Shown: positions 27,396 through 37,592, counted from the first letter of the stretch. The stretch: 64,000 nucleotides of DNA from Nostoc spongiaeforme FACHB-130 (GCF_014698475.1 NZ_JACJTB010000001.1:1-64000); one strand, 5' to 3'. Notes: generated by a model not told the origin, from the letters alone. Numbers and translations are program-made.

Positions 27396-28856
27396 ATGAA
27401 TAATGCTGTGGATTTCGGCGGTAGACCATTCCATTTTATTGGAATTGGTGGCATAGGGATGTCGGCTCTGGCTTATGTACTGGCAAAGCGTCAATTGCCA
27501 GTATCAGGTTCAGATGTTCGTCCAAATCATATTACGCACAAGTTAGAATCTATCGGTACACATATTTTTGGCAAGCAAGAAGCAAGTAATCTTGAATTCT
27601 TTCGCCCCAAGGTGATGACGAATGCAGCAGCATTAAGTTCACAAGAATTATCAGATGCTATTGAGTCATCACTACCTCAAGTAATTTGTTCCACTGCAAT
27701 TAACACTAACAATTTAGAATATAAAGCTGCTTTAGAATTAGGCTGTCCGATATTACATCGTTCAGATGTACTTGCTGCTTTAATTGCTGATTATAAAAGC
27801 ATTGCTGTAGCAGGTACTCATGGCAAAACTACAACTAGTAGCATAATTGGTTACATGCTCTTACAAGCTGGTTTAGATCCCACCATTTTGGTAGGCGGTG
27901 AAGTCAATGCTTGGGAAGGAAATGCTCGCTTAGGTGAAAGTGAATATTTAGTAGCAGAAGCAGATGAATCTGATGGTTCTTTGGTGAAACATGCGCCGGA
28001 AATTGGCATTATCACTAATATTGAACTAGACCACCCTGACCACTACGACACATTAGATGAAGTGGTCGATACTTTCCAAAAATTTGCCCAAGGTTGCAAG
28101 ACCTTAATTGGCAGTATTGATTGTGAAACAGTACGCGATCGCCTAAAACCGACAATCAGCTACAGTCTACATCAAGATACAAATGCTGACTATAGCGTGA
28201 CCAATATTGACTATCGTCACGATGGCACCACAGCTTTAGTTTGGGAACGTGGTAAAGCTTTAGGTGTATTAAAATTACGCTTACTCGGTCGGCATAATCT
28301 GAGCAATGCTTTAGCCGCAGTGGCTGTTGGTCGCATTTTAAATTTAGAATTCGGTGAAATTGCCAAAGCGATTGCCACTTTTGAAGGTGCAAGACGGCGC
28401 TTTGAGTTTCGCGGAGAAGTTGATGGCATTACATTTATTGATGATTATGCCCATCACCCCAGTGAACTGCGAGCTACCCTTGCGGCTGCGCGTCTTCAGG
28501 CTAGACCAGGACAAAGAGTGGTGGCAATCTTCCAACCCCACCGTTACAGTCGCACACTGACATTTTTAGAAGAATTTTCTCAGTCCTTTGCCCATGCTGA
28601 TTTGGTTGTCTTGACTGATATTTACAGTGCAGGGGAACCCAACTTAGGGCAAATCACTGGGGAACAGTTAGCAGCAGAAGTTGGTAAGTTTCATCCCCAG
28701 GTAGTGTATCAACCAACTTTGCCCCAAGTGCGGGAGTTTTTACTCAAAACGCTACGCCCCAGCGACTTAGCTTTGTTCCTTGGTGCAGGAAATCTCAATC
28801 AAGTCATACCAGAATTAATTACTACACTTTGTGAGGCTGCTACAGCCACCTCTTAA
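27396..28856 (+). CDS. murC: UDP-N-acetylmuramate-L-alanine ligase
   Basis: 486 residues, ATP-dependent Mur ligase that adds L-Ala to UDP-MurNAc in peptidoglycan synthesis. N-terminal Rossmann motif [17 protein letters not shown] loop [13 protein letters not shown], and the [14 protein letters not shown] motif of MurC are all visible. It is directly followed by murB on the same strand, a five-base gap if murB started at a TTG. Confidence 0.97.
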   Translation: MNNAVDFGGRPFHFIGIGGIGMSALAYVLAKRQLPVSGSDVRPNHITHKLESIGTHIFGKQEASNLEFFRPKVMTNAAALSSQELSDAIESSLPQVICSTAINTNNLEYKAALELGCPILHRSDVLAALIADYKSIAVAGTHGKTTTSSIIGYMLLQAGLDPTILVGGEVNAWEGNARLGESEYLVAEADESDGSLVKHAPEIGIITNIELDHPDHYDTLDEVVDTFQKFAQGCKTLIGSIDCETVRDRLKPTISYSLHQDTNADYSVTNIDYRHDGTTALVWERGKALGVLKLRLLGRHNLSNALAAVAVGRILNLEFGEIAKAIATFEGARRRFEFRGEVDGITFIDDYAHHPSELRATLAAARLQARPGQRVVAIFQPHRYSRTLTFLEEFSQSFAHADLVVLTDIYSAGEPNLGQITGEQLAAEVGKFHPQVVYQPTLPQVREFLLKTLRPSDLALFLGAGNLNQVIPELITTLCEAATATS

Positions 28857-28951
28857 GACCGTTGAATAACGGTACGGCACCATTAATTCATATTCCTTGC
28901 TGTATTTTTGCGGCAGAAAAATGTAAAAATTTCACAAATATTGATGTCAAA

Positions 28952-29953
28952 ATGAAAATCTCCCAGGCAGCTGGAAACATCTGCACAGTTTCTGCTACAC
29001 CTACACAGAAACAGGAAACAGATAAATCATCAGATAACAAAATAATTTATTTACCAGGTACAGATTGCATGATCAGGTCTCAGGCTGCGTTGTCTGCGTT
29101 TACTTCTTACAGAGTTGGCGGAGCAGCAGAATGGTACGTTGCGCCTCGGAACTTAGAAGCACTGCAAGCCAGCTTGAATTATGCAAAAGAACATGACTTA
29201 ACTGTAACAACTTTAGGTGCAGGTTCTAACCTGTTAGTAAGCGATCGCGGTTTACCTGGACTAGTGGTTGCCACACGCCACCTACGCCACACCCACTTTG
29301 ACCCAGAAACAGGTTTATTAACAGTTGCTGCTGGCGAACCGATTCCCAGCCTAGCATGGGAAGCAGCACAACTAGGATGGCAAGGTTTAGAGTGGGCTGT
29401 TGGTATTCCCGGTACTGTGGGTGGTGCTGTCGTGATGAATGCTGGCGCACATAATAGCTGTATCGCAGATATCTTGGTTAGTGCCGAAGTTCTGTCTCCT
29501 GATGGCACACTTGAAACTTTCAGCCCTGAACAAATGGGTTATACCTATCGAACTTCATTACTACAAGGTAGCGATCTCATTGTCACCCAAGCGACATTCC
29601 AACTGCAACCAGGAGCCGACCCCGCCACAGTTTTAGCTGTGACGAAACAACACAAACAACATCGACTCTCCACCCAACCTTATAACTTCCCCAGTTGCGG
29701 TAGCGTCTTCCGTAACCCCAAACCCTATGCAGCAGGTTGGTTAATTGAACAAACCGGACTCAAAGGCTATCAAATCGGTGGCGCACAAGTAGCTCAACTA
29801 CATGCCAATTTTATTGTGAATCGCGGTGGAGCCAAAGCCAGTGATATTTTCTGCCTGATTCGTCACATCCAAGAACAAGTGCAAGAACGCTGGTCGATTT
29901 TGTTAGAGCCAGAAGTCAAAATGATGGGTGAGTTTCAAGCAGCTTGCGGCTAG
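28952..29953 (+). CDS. murB: UDP-N-acetylenolpyruvoylglucosamine reductase
   Basis: 333 residues from the ATG at 28952. It is the FAD enzyme that reduces enolpyruvyl-UDP-GlcNAc to UDP-MurNAc. FAD-binding segments [20 protein letters not shown] and [20 protein letters not shown] and the catalytic SCGSVFRNP are visible. The frame opens 30 codons earlier at a TTG (28862) but that segment has a composition unlike a MurB N-terminus. About the first 45 residues from 28952 are also a poorly conserved extension before SFTSYRVGG. Confidence 0.95.
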   Translation: MKISQAAGNICTVSATPTQKQETDKSSDNKIIYLPGTDCMIRSQAALSAFTSYRVGGAAEWYVAPRNLEALQASLNYAKEHDLTVTTLGAGSNLLVSDRGLPGLVVATRHLRHTHFDPETGLLTVAAGEPIPSLAWEAAQLGWQGLEWAVGIPGTVGGAVVMNAGAHNSCIADILVSAEVLSPDGTLETFSPEQMGYTYRTSLLQGSDLIVTQATFQLQPGADPATVLAVTKQHKQHRLSTQPYNFPSCGSVFRNPKPYAAGWLIEQTGLKGYQIGGAQVAQLHANFIVNRGGAKASDIFCLIRHIQEQVQERWSILLEPEVKMMGEFQAACG

Positions 29954-30163
29954 GGAGAGGCTAGAGGTTAGAGGTTAGGGGCTAGTGAGGAATTTTATTC
30001 ATAGCCAGCCAGCGATATTGAATCTTCTCTTTCCTAGTCCCTATTCCCTACTCCCTACTCCCTATTTCCCACCGTTAATTATTAGTAACAAAAGTGGCAA
30101 ATTACCACCCGCATCTATAATTGAATGTGATTTGTTATTGAAAGCACACGCGGACAATCAATT
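29954..30163. other. Spacer with low-complexity repeats between murB and ybaB
   Basis: Contains GGCTAGAGGTTAGAGGTTAGG (plus strand, 29957-29985) and TTCCCTACTCCCTACTCCCT (30043-30062), both short tandem repeats. No gene is seen in the 210 bases. Confidence 0.6.
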
Positions 30164-30511
30164 ATGACAGGTAAAGGACAAGGATTCGGCTTTGGCTTAG
30201 GCAAAATGAAAGAACTTGCCGAAGCCTTCAAAAAAGCGCAGCAAGTTCAAGAAGGTGCAAAGCGACTCCAAGAAGAATTGGAGCAAATGGAAATTCAAGG
30301 AGAAGCTGGTGGTGGTTTGGTCAAGGTAATTGTCAGTGGCAACCAAGAACCCAAACGAGTAGAAATTTCTCCTGATGCCTTAGCACAAGGTGCAGAATTA
30401 CTTTCCGACCTTGTAACAGCAGCGATGAAAGATGCTTACACCAAGTCCACAGCCACAATGCGGGAACGGATGGAAGAATTGACCAGTGGACTGGAATTGC
30501 CTGGATTTTAG
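30164..30511 (+). CDS. YbaB/EbfC-family nucleoid-associated protein
   Basis: 115 residues. The N-terminus is Gly-rich ([14 protein letters not shown]). A coiled-coil helix follows (about residues 17-46, [20 protein letters not shown]), then a beta sheet and a helix with [21 protein letters not shown]. Family members are dimeric DNA-binding proteins that shape the nucleoid. It is downstream of murC-murB as in other Nostocales. Confidence 0.93.
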   Translation: MTGKGQGFGFGLGKMKELAEAFKKAQQVQEGAKRLQEELEQMEIQGEAGGGLVKVIVSGNQEPKRVEISPDALAQGAELLSDLVTAAMKDAYTKSTATMRERMEELTSGLELPGF

Positions 30512-30602
30512 TCATTATTCATTTAGTCATTAGTCATTAGTCATTAGTTTGTAGAAATGGCAAATGGCAAATGACAAGTGACAAAGAACAAAGGACAAAG
30601 TA
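30512..30602. repeat. STRR tract TAGTCATTAGTCATTAG and AATGGCAAATGACAAG
   Basis: Heptamer TAGTCAT in direct tandem (30512-30546), followed by reverse-type AATGGCAAATGACAAGTGAC (30556-30585). Fills the spacer before the phosphatase gene. Confidence 0.85.
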
Positions 30603-30614
30603 CAAAAAATACCT

Positions 30615-31100
30615 ATGCCCTATAAGCTGTTGTTTGTCTGCCTGGGAAACATCTGTCGTTCGCCATCGGCAGAAAACATCATGAATCATCTCGTCGATCA
30701 GGCTGGATTAAGTGACAGCATTATCTGTGATTCTGCTGGTACATCTAGCTATCACATTGGTAGTCCGCCTGACCGCCGGATGAGTGCGGCGGCGGCTGCT
30801 AAATTAGGAATTCAACTGCGTGGTCGAGCCAGACAATTTGCCAAGTCAGATTTTCAGGAGTTTGATTTGATTTTGGCAATGGATCGAGATAATTACGATG
30901 ATATTCTTGCTCTTGATCCCACTGGCAAATATCACCACAAAGTGCGCTTAATGTGTGATTCTTGCACTCGACATAACCTGAAAGAAGTTCCCGATCCCTA
31001 CTACGGGGGAGTGGAGGGATTTAATCAAGTCATCGATTTACTGGTGGATGCTTGTGACGGTCTACTTCAGGAGATTACGCAGCAAGAATTACAAGCTTGA
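30615..31100 (+). CDS. Low-molecular-weight protein tyrosine phosphatase
   Basis: 161 residues with the P-loop C9-LGNIC-R15-S (CX5R) at the N-terminus and the general acid in VPDPYYGG. These enzymes dephosphorylate tyrosine, in bacteria often on BY-kinases of polysaccharide export; a BY-kinase-like Wzc homologue lies at 45029-47209, though not adjacent, so any link is speculation. Length fits the family. Confidence 0.93.
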   Translation: MPYKLLFVCLGNICRSPSAENIMNHLVDQAGLSDSIICDSAGTSSYHIGSPPDRRMSAAAAAKLGIQLRGRARQFAKSDFQEFDLILAMDRDNYDDILALDPTGKYHHKVRLMCDSCTRHNLKEVPDPYYGGVEGFNQVIDLLVDACDGLLQEITQQELQA

Positions 31101-31123
31101 TTAATGCACAAATAGTTTATAAC

Positions 31124-31212
31124 TTACGCACAAAGGTTATTTGTAAAGAATGGGTGTAGGGGTTTTGAATACCTATATCCCTACACCCTCTTCCAAAGCC
31201 TTAGTTTTTTGT
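31124..31212. repeat. Dispersed 88-base intergenic repeat, copy 1
   Basis: Begins TTACGCACAAAGGTTATTTG. It contains the inverted pair GGGTGTAGGG (31152-31161) and CCCTACACCC (31179-31188), then CCTTAGTTTTTTGT. A related copy is at 33464-33550 in the same orientation. The hairpin plus T-run could act as a terminator for the phosphatase gene. Confidence 0.8.
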
Positions 31213-31233
31213 ATCAATGGGTAAGTTCGATAG

Positions 31234-31917
31234 TTATTCGACTAAACCATGTTTAATTGCAAACCGTACCAGTTCAGCCCGGTTACTGGTAGCGGTTTTT
31301 CTTAATAAACTACTAACGTACTTTTCTACTGTCCTGGGACTGAGGTGTAATTGCTGACCCATTTCCACATTTGACAAGCCATGAGTCAGCAGTTCTAAAA
31401 CTTCTTGCTCTCTGGAAGTCAGGGACGAGAAAAACTCTGGTTTGTCTAGGTGAGTAAAGACAGAGTTCTGAGCTTCTACGGCTGTTGCTGGAGTCGAATT
31501 AGTGAGATTTTCTTTATGAGAAACGCGGTATTGTGATTGAATGATTTGCGATCGCTCCAACAAATTGCGAATAGCCGCCGCTAATTCCTCTAACTCAAAC
31601 GGCTTGGGTAAATATAAATCACAACCCGACTGATAACCCAAAATTCTCTCTTGGGTCTTAGTACGTGCTGTTAATAAAATTACAGGCAATAAACGGAATC
31701 CTGGTTGTTGGCGCACTCGGCGTACAAGTTCATAACCATTCATCCTTGGCATAACAATATCAGTGACAATTAAATCAGGACGGTATTCTTCTACCATTGA
31801 CAAAGCTTCTTGACCGTCATTAGCCGTGATCACCGAGTAGCCAGACAGTTCAAGATAATCGCTAATAGACAGACGAGTGCCCAGGTCGTCATCCACTACA
31901 AGGATCGTCAAGGGCAT
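31234..31917 (-). CDS. Response regulator with LuxR-type output domain (Ycf29-like)
   Basis: 227 residues from the ATG at 31917. The receiver domain (about 1-120) has acidic pocket D9-D10 and phospho-acceptor D53 in LIVTDIVMPRMNG, T in LLTART, and K in LPKPF. The C-terminal LuxR/GerE helix-turn-helix is at about 160-225 (LTSREQEVLELLTHGLSNVE, then LSPRTVEKYVSSLL). The arrangement resembles Ycf29/TctD-like regulators in red algal plastids and cyanobacteria. The ATG is preceded by AGGGG about ten bases upstream; the GTG at 31983 is less likely. Partner kinase is unknown. Confidence 0.92.
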   Translation of the reverse strand: MPLTILVVDDDLGTRLSISDYLELSGYSVITANDGQEALSMVEEYRPDLIVTDIVMPRMNGYELVRRVRQQPGFRLLPVILLTARTKTQERILGYQSGCDLYLPKPFELEELAAAIRNLLERSQIIQSQYRVSHKENLTNSTPATAVEAQNSVFTHLDKPEFFSSLTSREQEVLELLTHGLSNVEMGQQLHLSPRTVEKYVSSLLRKTATSNRAELVRFAIKHGLVE

Positions 31918-32394
31918 GGACAGTACACCCCTAGCATTTTTGTTAATTGGAAATTTGCTTCTACGAGCTTTTTCAGTGAACACAGCTAATAATAGTGTTC
32001 TTATGTTTCATACTATGACAGGATTACCAGCTAATGACTGCCTGAATAAATAAATTATAAAGAAAATCTTAAATCATTAGGAGTGGCTCAAGCAGTTTAA
32101 CGTAGGTTGTATAGCTAGTGCTTGCTAGACATAGAGACTTTTGTAATTCTTCACAAATTGCAATTAACTCAGAGTAATAACTCACCATACCGTAAATAAT
32201 ATTGACTTTATAAATCATAATGCAGCAACTTGTGAGGCAAAAAACATTTTACTTGATAGTTGTCAAAAGCTAGATTAATAGAATAACACTGATATTCCGA
32301 GAATAATTAATTTATAGTGGTTTAATATGCCTCTATAAATTCACCTGCCAATCTCAAAGATTTTGGCAACACATTTAAACTTATAAAAATATCA
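31918..32394. other. Intergenic region, no gene seen
   Basis: 477 AT-rich bases between the divergent response regulator and smpB. No ORF, RNA or strong hairpin was recognised. Both promoters should lie here but no element is convincing by eye. Confidence 0.5.
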
Positions 32395-32862
32395 ATGAGT
32401 GAAAAAAGCGAAAGTTACAAAGTCATTAGCGACAACCGTCAAGCCCGTTATTTGTATGAAATCTTGGAAACTTATGAAGCTGGTGTGCAGTTGACTGGAA
32501 CAGAGGTGAAATCTATTCGTGCTGGCAAGGTGAATCTCCAAGATGGTTATGCGTTGATTCGTGATGGAGAAATATGGCTAATTAATGTGCATATTTCTCC
32601 ATATACTGCTAGTGGGCAATATTTTAATCATGAACCCCGACGCACACGCAAGTTATTGCTGCATCGCCAGGAAATTCGGAAGTTGATTGGCAAAGTAGAA
32701 CAGCAAGGTTTGACACTAGTACCTTTAAAAATGTATCTCAAGCGAGGCTGGGTAAAAATCAGCATTGCCCTTGGTAAAGGTAAAAAACTCCATGACAAGC
32801 GAGAAGACCTCAAACGTCGTCAGGATCAACGCGATATTCAAAGGGCGATGAAAAATTATTAG
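32395..32862 (+). CDS. smpB: SsrA (tmRNA)-binding protein
   Basis: 155 residues, all of the SmpB fold. Motifs GTEVKSIRAGKVNLQDGYA and INVHISPYTASG are conserved, as is the basic C-terminal tail (GKKLHDKREDLKRRQDQRD) that enters the ribosome. The protein delivers tmRNA to stalled ribosomes. No tmRNA gene was recognised in this window. Confidence 0.97.
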   Translation: MSEKSESYKVISDNRQARYLYEILETYEAGVQLTGTEVKSIRAGKVNLQDGYALIRDGEIWLINVHISPYTASGQYFNHEPRRTRKLLLHRQEIRKLIGKVEQQGLTLVPLKMYLKRGWVKISIALGKGKKLHDKREDLKRRQDQRDIQRAMKNY

Positions 32863-33097
32863 TCAATAGTCATTTGTCCTTGGTCATTTGTCATTCTCCC
32901 TTCCCCTACTCTCTGCTTTCAAGCCAAGAAGTGTAGGGAAAAAATTTCAGACTTCAGAATTTAGACTTCACGCTTTTTCTTTATATACCCTCAGCGTGAG
33001 TTGATAAACAGCCTAGTTTATAGCTACAGATTGATTCTGGTCTTGCTAGGAGTCGATACAGTGGTGGGTAACTTTGGAACCAACAAGGAACCTCACC

Positions 33098-33376
33098 ATG
33101 AAACTCAACTTAACTAAAGCTGTTAGTGCTGGAGTATTAACATTGGGTATGGCAATTATGCCTTTAACAGTACCTGTGCAAGCTCAAGACAACACTACTA
33201 CAACTACTGGTGATGCGCCAAGAACAACAACTTACGCTCGCAATGATTTTGATTGGGGTTGGTTGGGATTATTAGGTCTCATTGGTTTAGCAGGTTTAGC
33301 TGGTAGAAAGCATAACGATGAACCTACTCGTTATCGTGATCCTAATGCCCCTGGTGCTACTAGCTACAGGGACTAG
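33098..33376 (+). CDS. WGxxGxxG-family small membrane/exported protein
   Basis: 92 residues from the ATG at 33098, preceded by AAGGAACC. A signal peptide (about 1-29, ending TVPVQAQ) comes first. A short Thr-rich spacer follows, then the conserved FDWGWLGLLGLIGLAGLAGR segment (WGxxGxxG motif, one hydrophobic helix, then basic residues), as in a family of small cyanobacterial exported proteins. The C-terminal helix with following basic residues looks like a sorting signal. The role is unknown. A strong terminator follows. Confidence 0.85.
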   Translation: MKLNLTKAVSAGVLTLGMAIMPLTVPVQAQDNTTTTTGDAPRTTTYARNDFDWGWLGLLGLIGLAGLAGRKHNDEPTRYRDPNAPGATSYRD

Positions 33377-33415
33377 CACCACAAACAAAATAAAATGCGG
33401 CAACATCAACAACAG

Positions 33416-33450
33416 AAATGGGCAAGTTTGCAGTGGAAACTTGCCCATTT
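33416..33450 (+). terminator. Terminator-like hairpin after the WGxxG gene
   Basis: AAATGGGCAAGTTT (33416-33429) and AAACTTGCCCATTT (33437-33450) are perfect 14-base arms with a 7-base loop, 40 bases after the stop codon. The trailing T-run is short (ATTTATT), so it may end or stabilise the mRNA. Confidence 0.85.
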
Positions 33451-33463
33451 ATTCAGTCAGGAA

Positions 33464-33550
33464 TTACGCACAAAGGTTGTCTGTTGAGGATGGGTTTAAA
33501 GATGTAAGGGTTTTGAACACCTACACCCTTTCCTAAACCTTGATTTTTCA
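33464..33550. repeat. Dispersed 88-base intergenic repeat, copy 2
   Basis: Starts TTACGCACAAAGGTTGTCTG and ends CCTTGATTTTTCA, closely matching 31124-31212 along the whole length (shared TTTTGAAxACCTA and CTACACCCT blocks). Copy 2 has lost the perfect GGGTGTAGGG arm. Both copies are in the same orientation, 2.3 kb apart. Confidence 0.8.
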
Positions 33551-33575
33551 TTCTACGGCTTCAGTCCTGTCAATA

Positions 33576-35000
33576 TTAACTAGTAGCCTCTGGGTTAGAT
33601 GAATTAATGGCTTGGCTATTATTTTGATGTAGTGGCCGCCAGTAACTTGCAATGATAGCCACCATCAACCACCAAAGTGTATTTACTTCCGGCCGGAACC
33701 AAATTGTATCTACAGTACCGTGAGCTAACATTCCCAGCAAAGTTGCACAAGCACCAATTAGCCAAAAACCTTGAACATTGCCTGATTCGCGTAATCTCCG
33801 CAGTTGCATAAATGCTGAGTTGAAGGTGACTACTATCAACCACAGGAAACAAGCCAAACCAACAAAGCCAGTTTCCACCGCAACCTCTAGCAGAATTGAG
33901 TAGGCGCTTAAGGCACTATAGCGAGGACGTTGATAAAGTGGGTAGATTTTATTAAAAGCGTTGTGACCGGGGCCAATGCCGATAATAGGCCGATCGCGGA
34001 TCATTTCAAAAACAGCATCCCAAACATTGCGGCGATAATTGTTACTACTATCTTGGCGATCGGCAAAAATACTAAAAACTCGCAAACGTACAGGCTCAAC
34101 AAAGATGACTGCCAGTATCAATAATCCCAGCAAACCTCCCAAAATTATCGGCAGTGACCAAGTACGCCAAAAAGGAGGTAGCTGTAAACTCTGCCAATAA
34201 ATTAATAATGCGATCGCTGTTAAAACTCCTACTACTAGTCCAATCCAGCCACCACGGCTAAAAGTCAAAACTAAGCAAGCCGCATTCACAACTACCATTG
34301 TCAACGCTAAAGCTTTTTTGACCCAACCTTGCCAAACAAAAATTGCCACTAAACTCAAAACTACAGCTGGCATTAAATAACCAGCCAACAAGTTAGGATT
34401 ACCCAAATAACTATAAACCCTAGTTGTCTTAGACAAAGGTGATTCCGGGTCTACCCATGTAGCTAATTGGGCAGCACCAAAAAACCATTGCCGTAATCCA
34501 TATACACTAACAATTAGCGATATATGTAGATATAACGTAATAATCCAAGACCTCAGTCGTGGCGACCTGAGTACCCTAGCACAAAGAGCAAACAGCAACA
34601 AATATAGTGTTAAAGTTGCCAAGTCATTCAAAGCAGCCTTTTTCACTGGTGATAATGCTGTAGCTACCACAGCAATTCCCCAATAAAGCAATACCAACAA
34701 GTGAATAGGCGTAACTAACGGCGCGTTAGCTGGTATTGGTTCATCAGATAAAGTCAACAACAGCCAAAACCCTACACATGCTATCAGCAGCAACCCTATC
34801 AATGTACTCGACACAAAAGGTGCAAGAACATAAATTAAGCTGATTAAAGCAGCTGCAATTATGTCTCCCCACTGAAGCAAAATGCTACTTTGCCGCCAGG
34901 AGTTCAGCAAACCAATCGAACAACGACGTAAATAGCTCGTTGCCAGGTATTCTTTGAGTGGTAAATCAGATAAAGTCAATCGTTGCCAGACTAAATTCAT
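33576..35000 (-). CDS. ictB: IctB-family O-antigen-ligase-like membrane protein
   Basis: 474 residues from the ATG at 35000 (MNLVWQRLTLSDLP). About 10-12 hydrophobic helices and a long loop with RRNVWDAVFEMIRDRPIIGIGPGHNAFNKIY, characteristic of the O-antigen ligase/polymerase (Wzy_C) superfamily. IctB was named for a role in inorganic carbon accumulation in Synechococcus, but it is not a proven transporter and the fold suggests glycan polymer ligation. It is next to, but convergent on, no polysaccharide gene. The 16 codons upstream of the ATG are not IctB-like. Confidence 0.9.
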   Translation of the reverse strand: MNLVWQRLTLSDLPLKEYLATSYLRRCSIGLLNSWRQSSILLQWGDIIAAALISLIYVLAPFVSSTLIGLLLIACVGFWLLLTLSDEPIPANAPLVTPIHLLVLLYWGIAVVATALSPVKKAALNDLATLTLYLLLFALCARVLRSPRLRSWIITLYLHISLIVSVYGLRQWFFGAAQLATWVDPESPLSKTTRVYSYLGNPNLLAGYLMPAVVLSLVAIFVWQGWVKKALALTMVVVNAACLVLTFSRGGWIGLVVGVLTAIALLIYWQSLQLPPFWRTWSLPIILGGLLGLLILAVIFVEPVRLRVFSIFADRQDSSNNYRRNVWDAVFEMIRDRPIIGIGPGHNAFNKIYPLYQRPRYSALSAYSILLEVAVETGFVGLACFLWLIVVTFNSAFMQLRRLRESGNVQGFWLIGACATLLGMLAHGTVDTIWFRPEVNTLWWLMVAIIASYWRPLHQNNSQAINSSNPEATS

Positions 35001-35370
35001 AAAACACGCTGCATTTAATGAGCAGGACTGCACAGACAGAACTTGCACTCAATGATAATGCGGGTGATTATAAACAGAGAACAACAGCGATCGCAAGGTA
35101 ATATTGCATTTAGACGAAAATAGGAATATCACATCTAAAAATTGGAAAAAATCGAGATTTAAGATTTTAATCTTTTTACTTAGGGTACTCCTGTACTCTA
35201 CAAGACTTCTATCCAACTTGTCTTCCTTGTCCTCCTTGTCCCTGAATGAGGGGATATTTTTTTAATGTTAGCCTTTTACTATCTCTTGAAACGAGTTTTG
35301 ATTTATTTGATGATGCTGATTGATGGGAAAAAATTAGTAGTTGGGTAGATCCAAAATAATTAGCTTGTGA
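35001..35370. other. Intergenic region, no gene seen
   Basis: 370 bases. It contains a TCTTCCTTGTCCTCCTTGTC low-complexity tract at about 35220-35240 and HIP1-related sites. No coding or RNA feature was recognised. Confidence 0.5.
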
Positions 35371-36924
35371 TTAAATTTCGTTAACAGCTTCGCTCGTATT
35401 AGCAGTTTGTAGCGGCAAAGACAGTACATAACGGTGTCCTGATTCTGCTGAACCTTGAATCGAAATTTGTCCACCATGCAATTCCGCCAGCTGACAACTG
35501 AGCAACAAACCTAAGCTTTCACGAGATAAACCATTATTACTCTTAACTAATTCCATCTCAGTATTAGCAGTTAATAAATCTGAGTAGGAATCATTTAAGT
35601 TGGGTGATTGTTCTATTGCTATTGTTAAACCGCCTAATTCATCTGGGTTTGCGGAATAAGCACTGTATGATACGGCTTCATTGGTCAATTCCAATAAAGA
35701 TAAGGGATGAAGCCGAAAATAAGGATCAACTTCAGTGATTCCATCTCCCAACCAAGGATGTGAAACCCAAACAGTAATATTCAGGGTATTTTCCTTGTAA
35801 GAGACATGAATCCGCACAATACTACCTGTAGCGGATAACTGAATTACGCTGAACACCATGTGATAAAGAATTTGCCGCACTTTGTCTTTATCTAAAGGCC
35901 AAATGCGACCACGCCCTGGTTCGATTGACAGGCGAATATCTTGTTCCCGACGGTTAGCTGGCTCTTCTAAGCTATTAATAGCTTGTTGGCATAACATTTC
36001 GATGTCTACTGGAGCTAGGTTGAGGCTCTGGGAATTGTCCTCTACAGCACCTAATTCAGTGATCTCGTTAACTAAAGAAAGTAAGTAACGACCACTGTGT
36101 TGGATGATTTCTAGGTACTCTCTTTGCTTGGTTGTCAAAGGCCCATAAATTTCTCTACCTAAGACACTAGCCATACCCAGCACAGAAGTCAAAGGAGTAC
36201 GTAACTCTTGGGTAAGTTGCCCTAATAGCTCTAGTTTTAGTTGTTTAGTAGAATGTGATTCTTTTTCTAAACTCGCTGATGTGAGCTTAATGCCATTGCT
36301 AGACTCTTCATTGATGAACAAAGTAGACGCATTCTTGTGATTGCTTTTTTCTGGTCTACTTTGCAGGAGTCGGTTGCGCTCAAATTCACTCATGCTCCAA
36401 CGAGCAATGATTTGCAGAAATTCAATATCTCGATTTTTAAATTCGCGCGGTACCAAATCCATCACGGCTAAGGCACCCAAACAATGACCGGAAGAATCAA
36501 TTAATGGCACTCCCAAGTAGGCACGAATGCCATACTCTTGTACTAATTTGCTAGTAACAATAGTATTACTACTATATTTATGAGTGTCGTTAATGACTAG
36601 CTCTCTGCAAGTTTCAACGACTTGGGTGCAGAAAGATTCTCGGCGCAATAACTGACGGTTTTGCGCTAAATGATTCATTAATCCCAGTCTGGATAAACCT
36701 ACTGCTGACTTAAACCAGTGACGTTCCTGATCTACAAATCCCAATATGGAAATTGGTGCTTCCAAAAAATGGGCAGCCGTTTGAGTAGCTTCCTCAAAAA
36801 CTGGTATTGTTTCGGGTTGTCGCAAACCAAGTTCTGACAGCACTGTGAGGCGCTGTTGTTCTCTTGTTTCTTGAGAAGCCCAACCATCCTTAAGAGCAAA
36901 TAAGTTATTTTCAGGCTCTACCAT
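35371..36924 (-). CDS. GAF-domain histidine-kinase-like protein with a degenerate H-box
   Basis: About 517 residues from the ATG at 36924. A GAF domain (about residues 40-185) includes SILGFVDQERHWFKSAVGL and LGVPLIDSSGHCLGALAVMD. A HisKA-like dimerisation region follows (about 228-295), then a HATPase-like region (about 335-510). The H-box reads LGQLTQELRTPLTSVLG: the phospho-acceptor His is Gln239 (codon CAA, 36210-36208). The N-box Asn is not evident (RQILYHMVFSVIQL), and no DxGxG motif was found. This looks like a pseudo-kinase that senses through GAF but cannot autophosphorylate. It is monocistronic. Confidence 0.85.
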   Translation of the reverse strand: MVEPENNLFALKDGWASQETREQQRLTVLSELGLRQPETIPVFEEATQTAAHFLEAPISILGFVDQERHWFKSAVGLSRLGLMNHLAQNRQLLRRESFCTQVVETCRELVINDTHKYSSNTIVTSKLVQEYGIRAYLGVPLIDSSGHCLGALAVMDLVPREFKNRDIEFLQIIARWSMSEFERNRLLQSRPEKSNHKNASTLFINEESSNGIKLTSASLEKESHSTKQLKLELLGQLTQELRTPLTSVLGMASVLGREIYGPLTTKQREYLEIIQHSGRYLLSLVNEITELGAVEDNSQSLNLAPVDIEMLCQQAINSLEEPANRREQDIRLSIEPGRGRIWPLDKDKVRQILYHMVFSVIQLSATGSIVRIHVSYKENTLNITVWVSHPWLGDGITEVDPYFRLHPLSLLELTNEAVSYSAYSANPDELGGLTIAIEQSPNLNDSYSDLLTANTEMELVKSNNGLSRESLGLLLSCQLAELHGGQISIQGSAESGHRYVLSLPLQTANTSEAVNEI

Positions 36925-37592
36925 TGCCACCGCTACCTTGATAATTCGTCGATATTGTAATATATATAACCGCTGTTACCGGGTTATGATTTCCTATTGT
37001 TAAGCATTCCCCAATTTTGCCCTCGACAAACAATAATCGCATAGAAATTTTATACAACTGTGGAAAATACTGAGATATAAGAGGATGTCAAGATTACTCA
37101 AGGTTTTGATATCAGACAACGTTAGTTTTCAAATTGGACTGGGTAATATAATCCTAAGATTGGTATAAAAGTATTTTCTCTGTGGTAGTTTTATACATAG
37201 GGTAAAAATGAGGTTTTCTGCCGTACTTACGCAAATATTGTTTACATCCAAAATGTTTTTTACGTATAAATACAGTTAAGCAAACTTAATCGGATTTCAG
37301 GGAATATTTTGATTTTTGTGAGGAGAAAATACAGATTGTTTTAGTATTCAACAAATGAGAAAAATCTACTTTCACGGAAATATAAATTCGTCATTAACCA
37401 AAATTAGTATTAGGCTTTTACGTTGGTTATTCATGGATTTTATTGCAGAAAAAATTATATTCAAGAGTAAATTTTATCAAAGGTTTACTTGTATTTTACA
37501 AATATGATGTGTTTAAAGTTTATGGTTAAACACATCAGGATTAATAGATTTTTCAACAAGTTTTACACCTAAAATTTGAGGCGTAATTATCA
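36925..37592. other. Long intergenic region between the pseudo-kinase and the polysaccharide block
   Basis: 668 AT-rich bases between divergent genes. No ORF, RNA gene or clear regulatory palindrome was recognised. It probably carries both promoters and a long leader for the DegT gene. A weak GAGG site lies about 12 bases before the ATG at 37593. Confidence 0.5.

Noticed and set aside
28862-28951. 30-residue N-terminal extension of MurB from a TTG
   Set aside because: No MurB resemblance and Cys-rich odd composition; ATG at 28952 chosen, though not proven.
36925-37592. NtcA-like or Fur-like sites in the long spacer
   Set aside because: GTA and TAC triplets occur but not with the eight-base spacing; no convincing palindrome.
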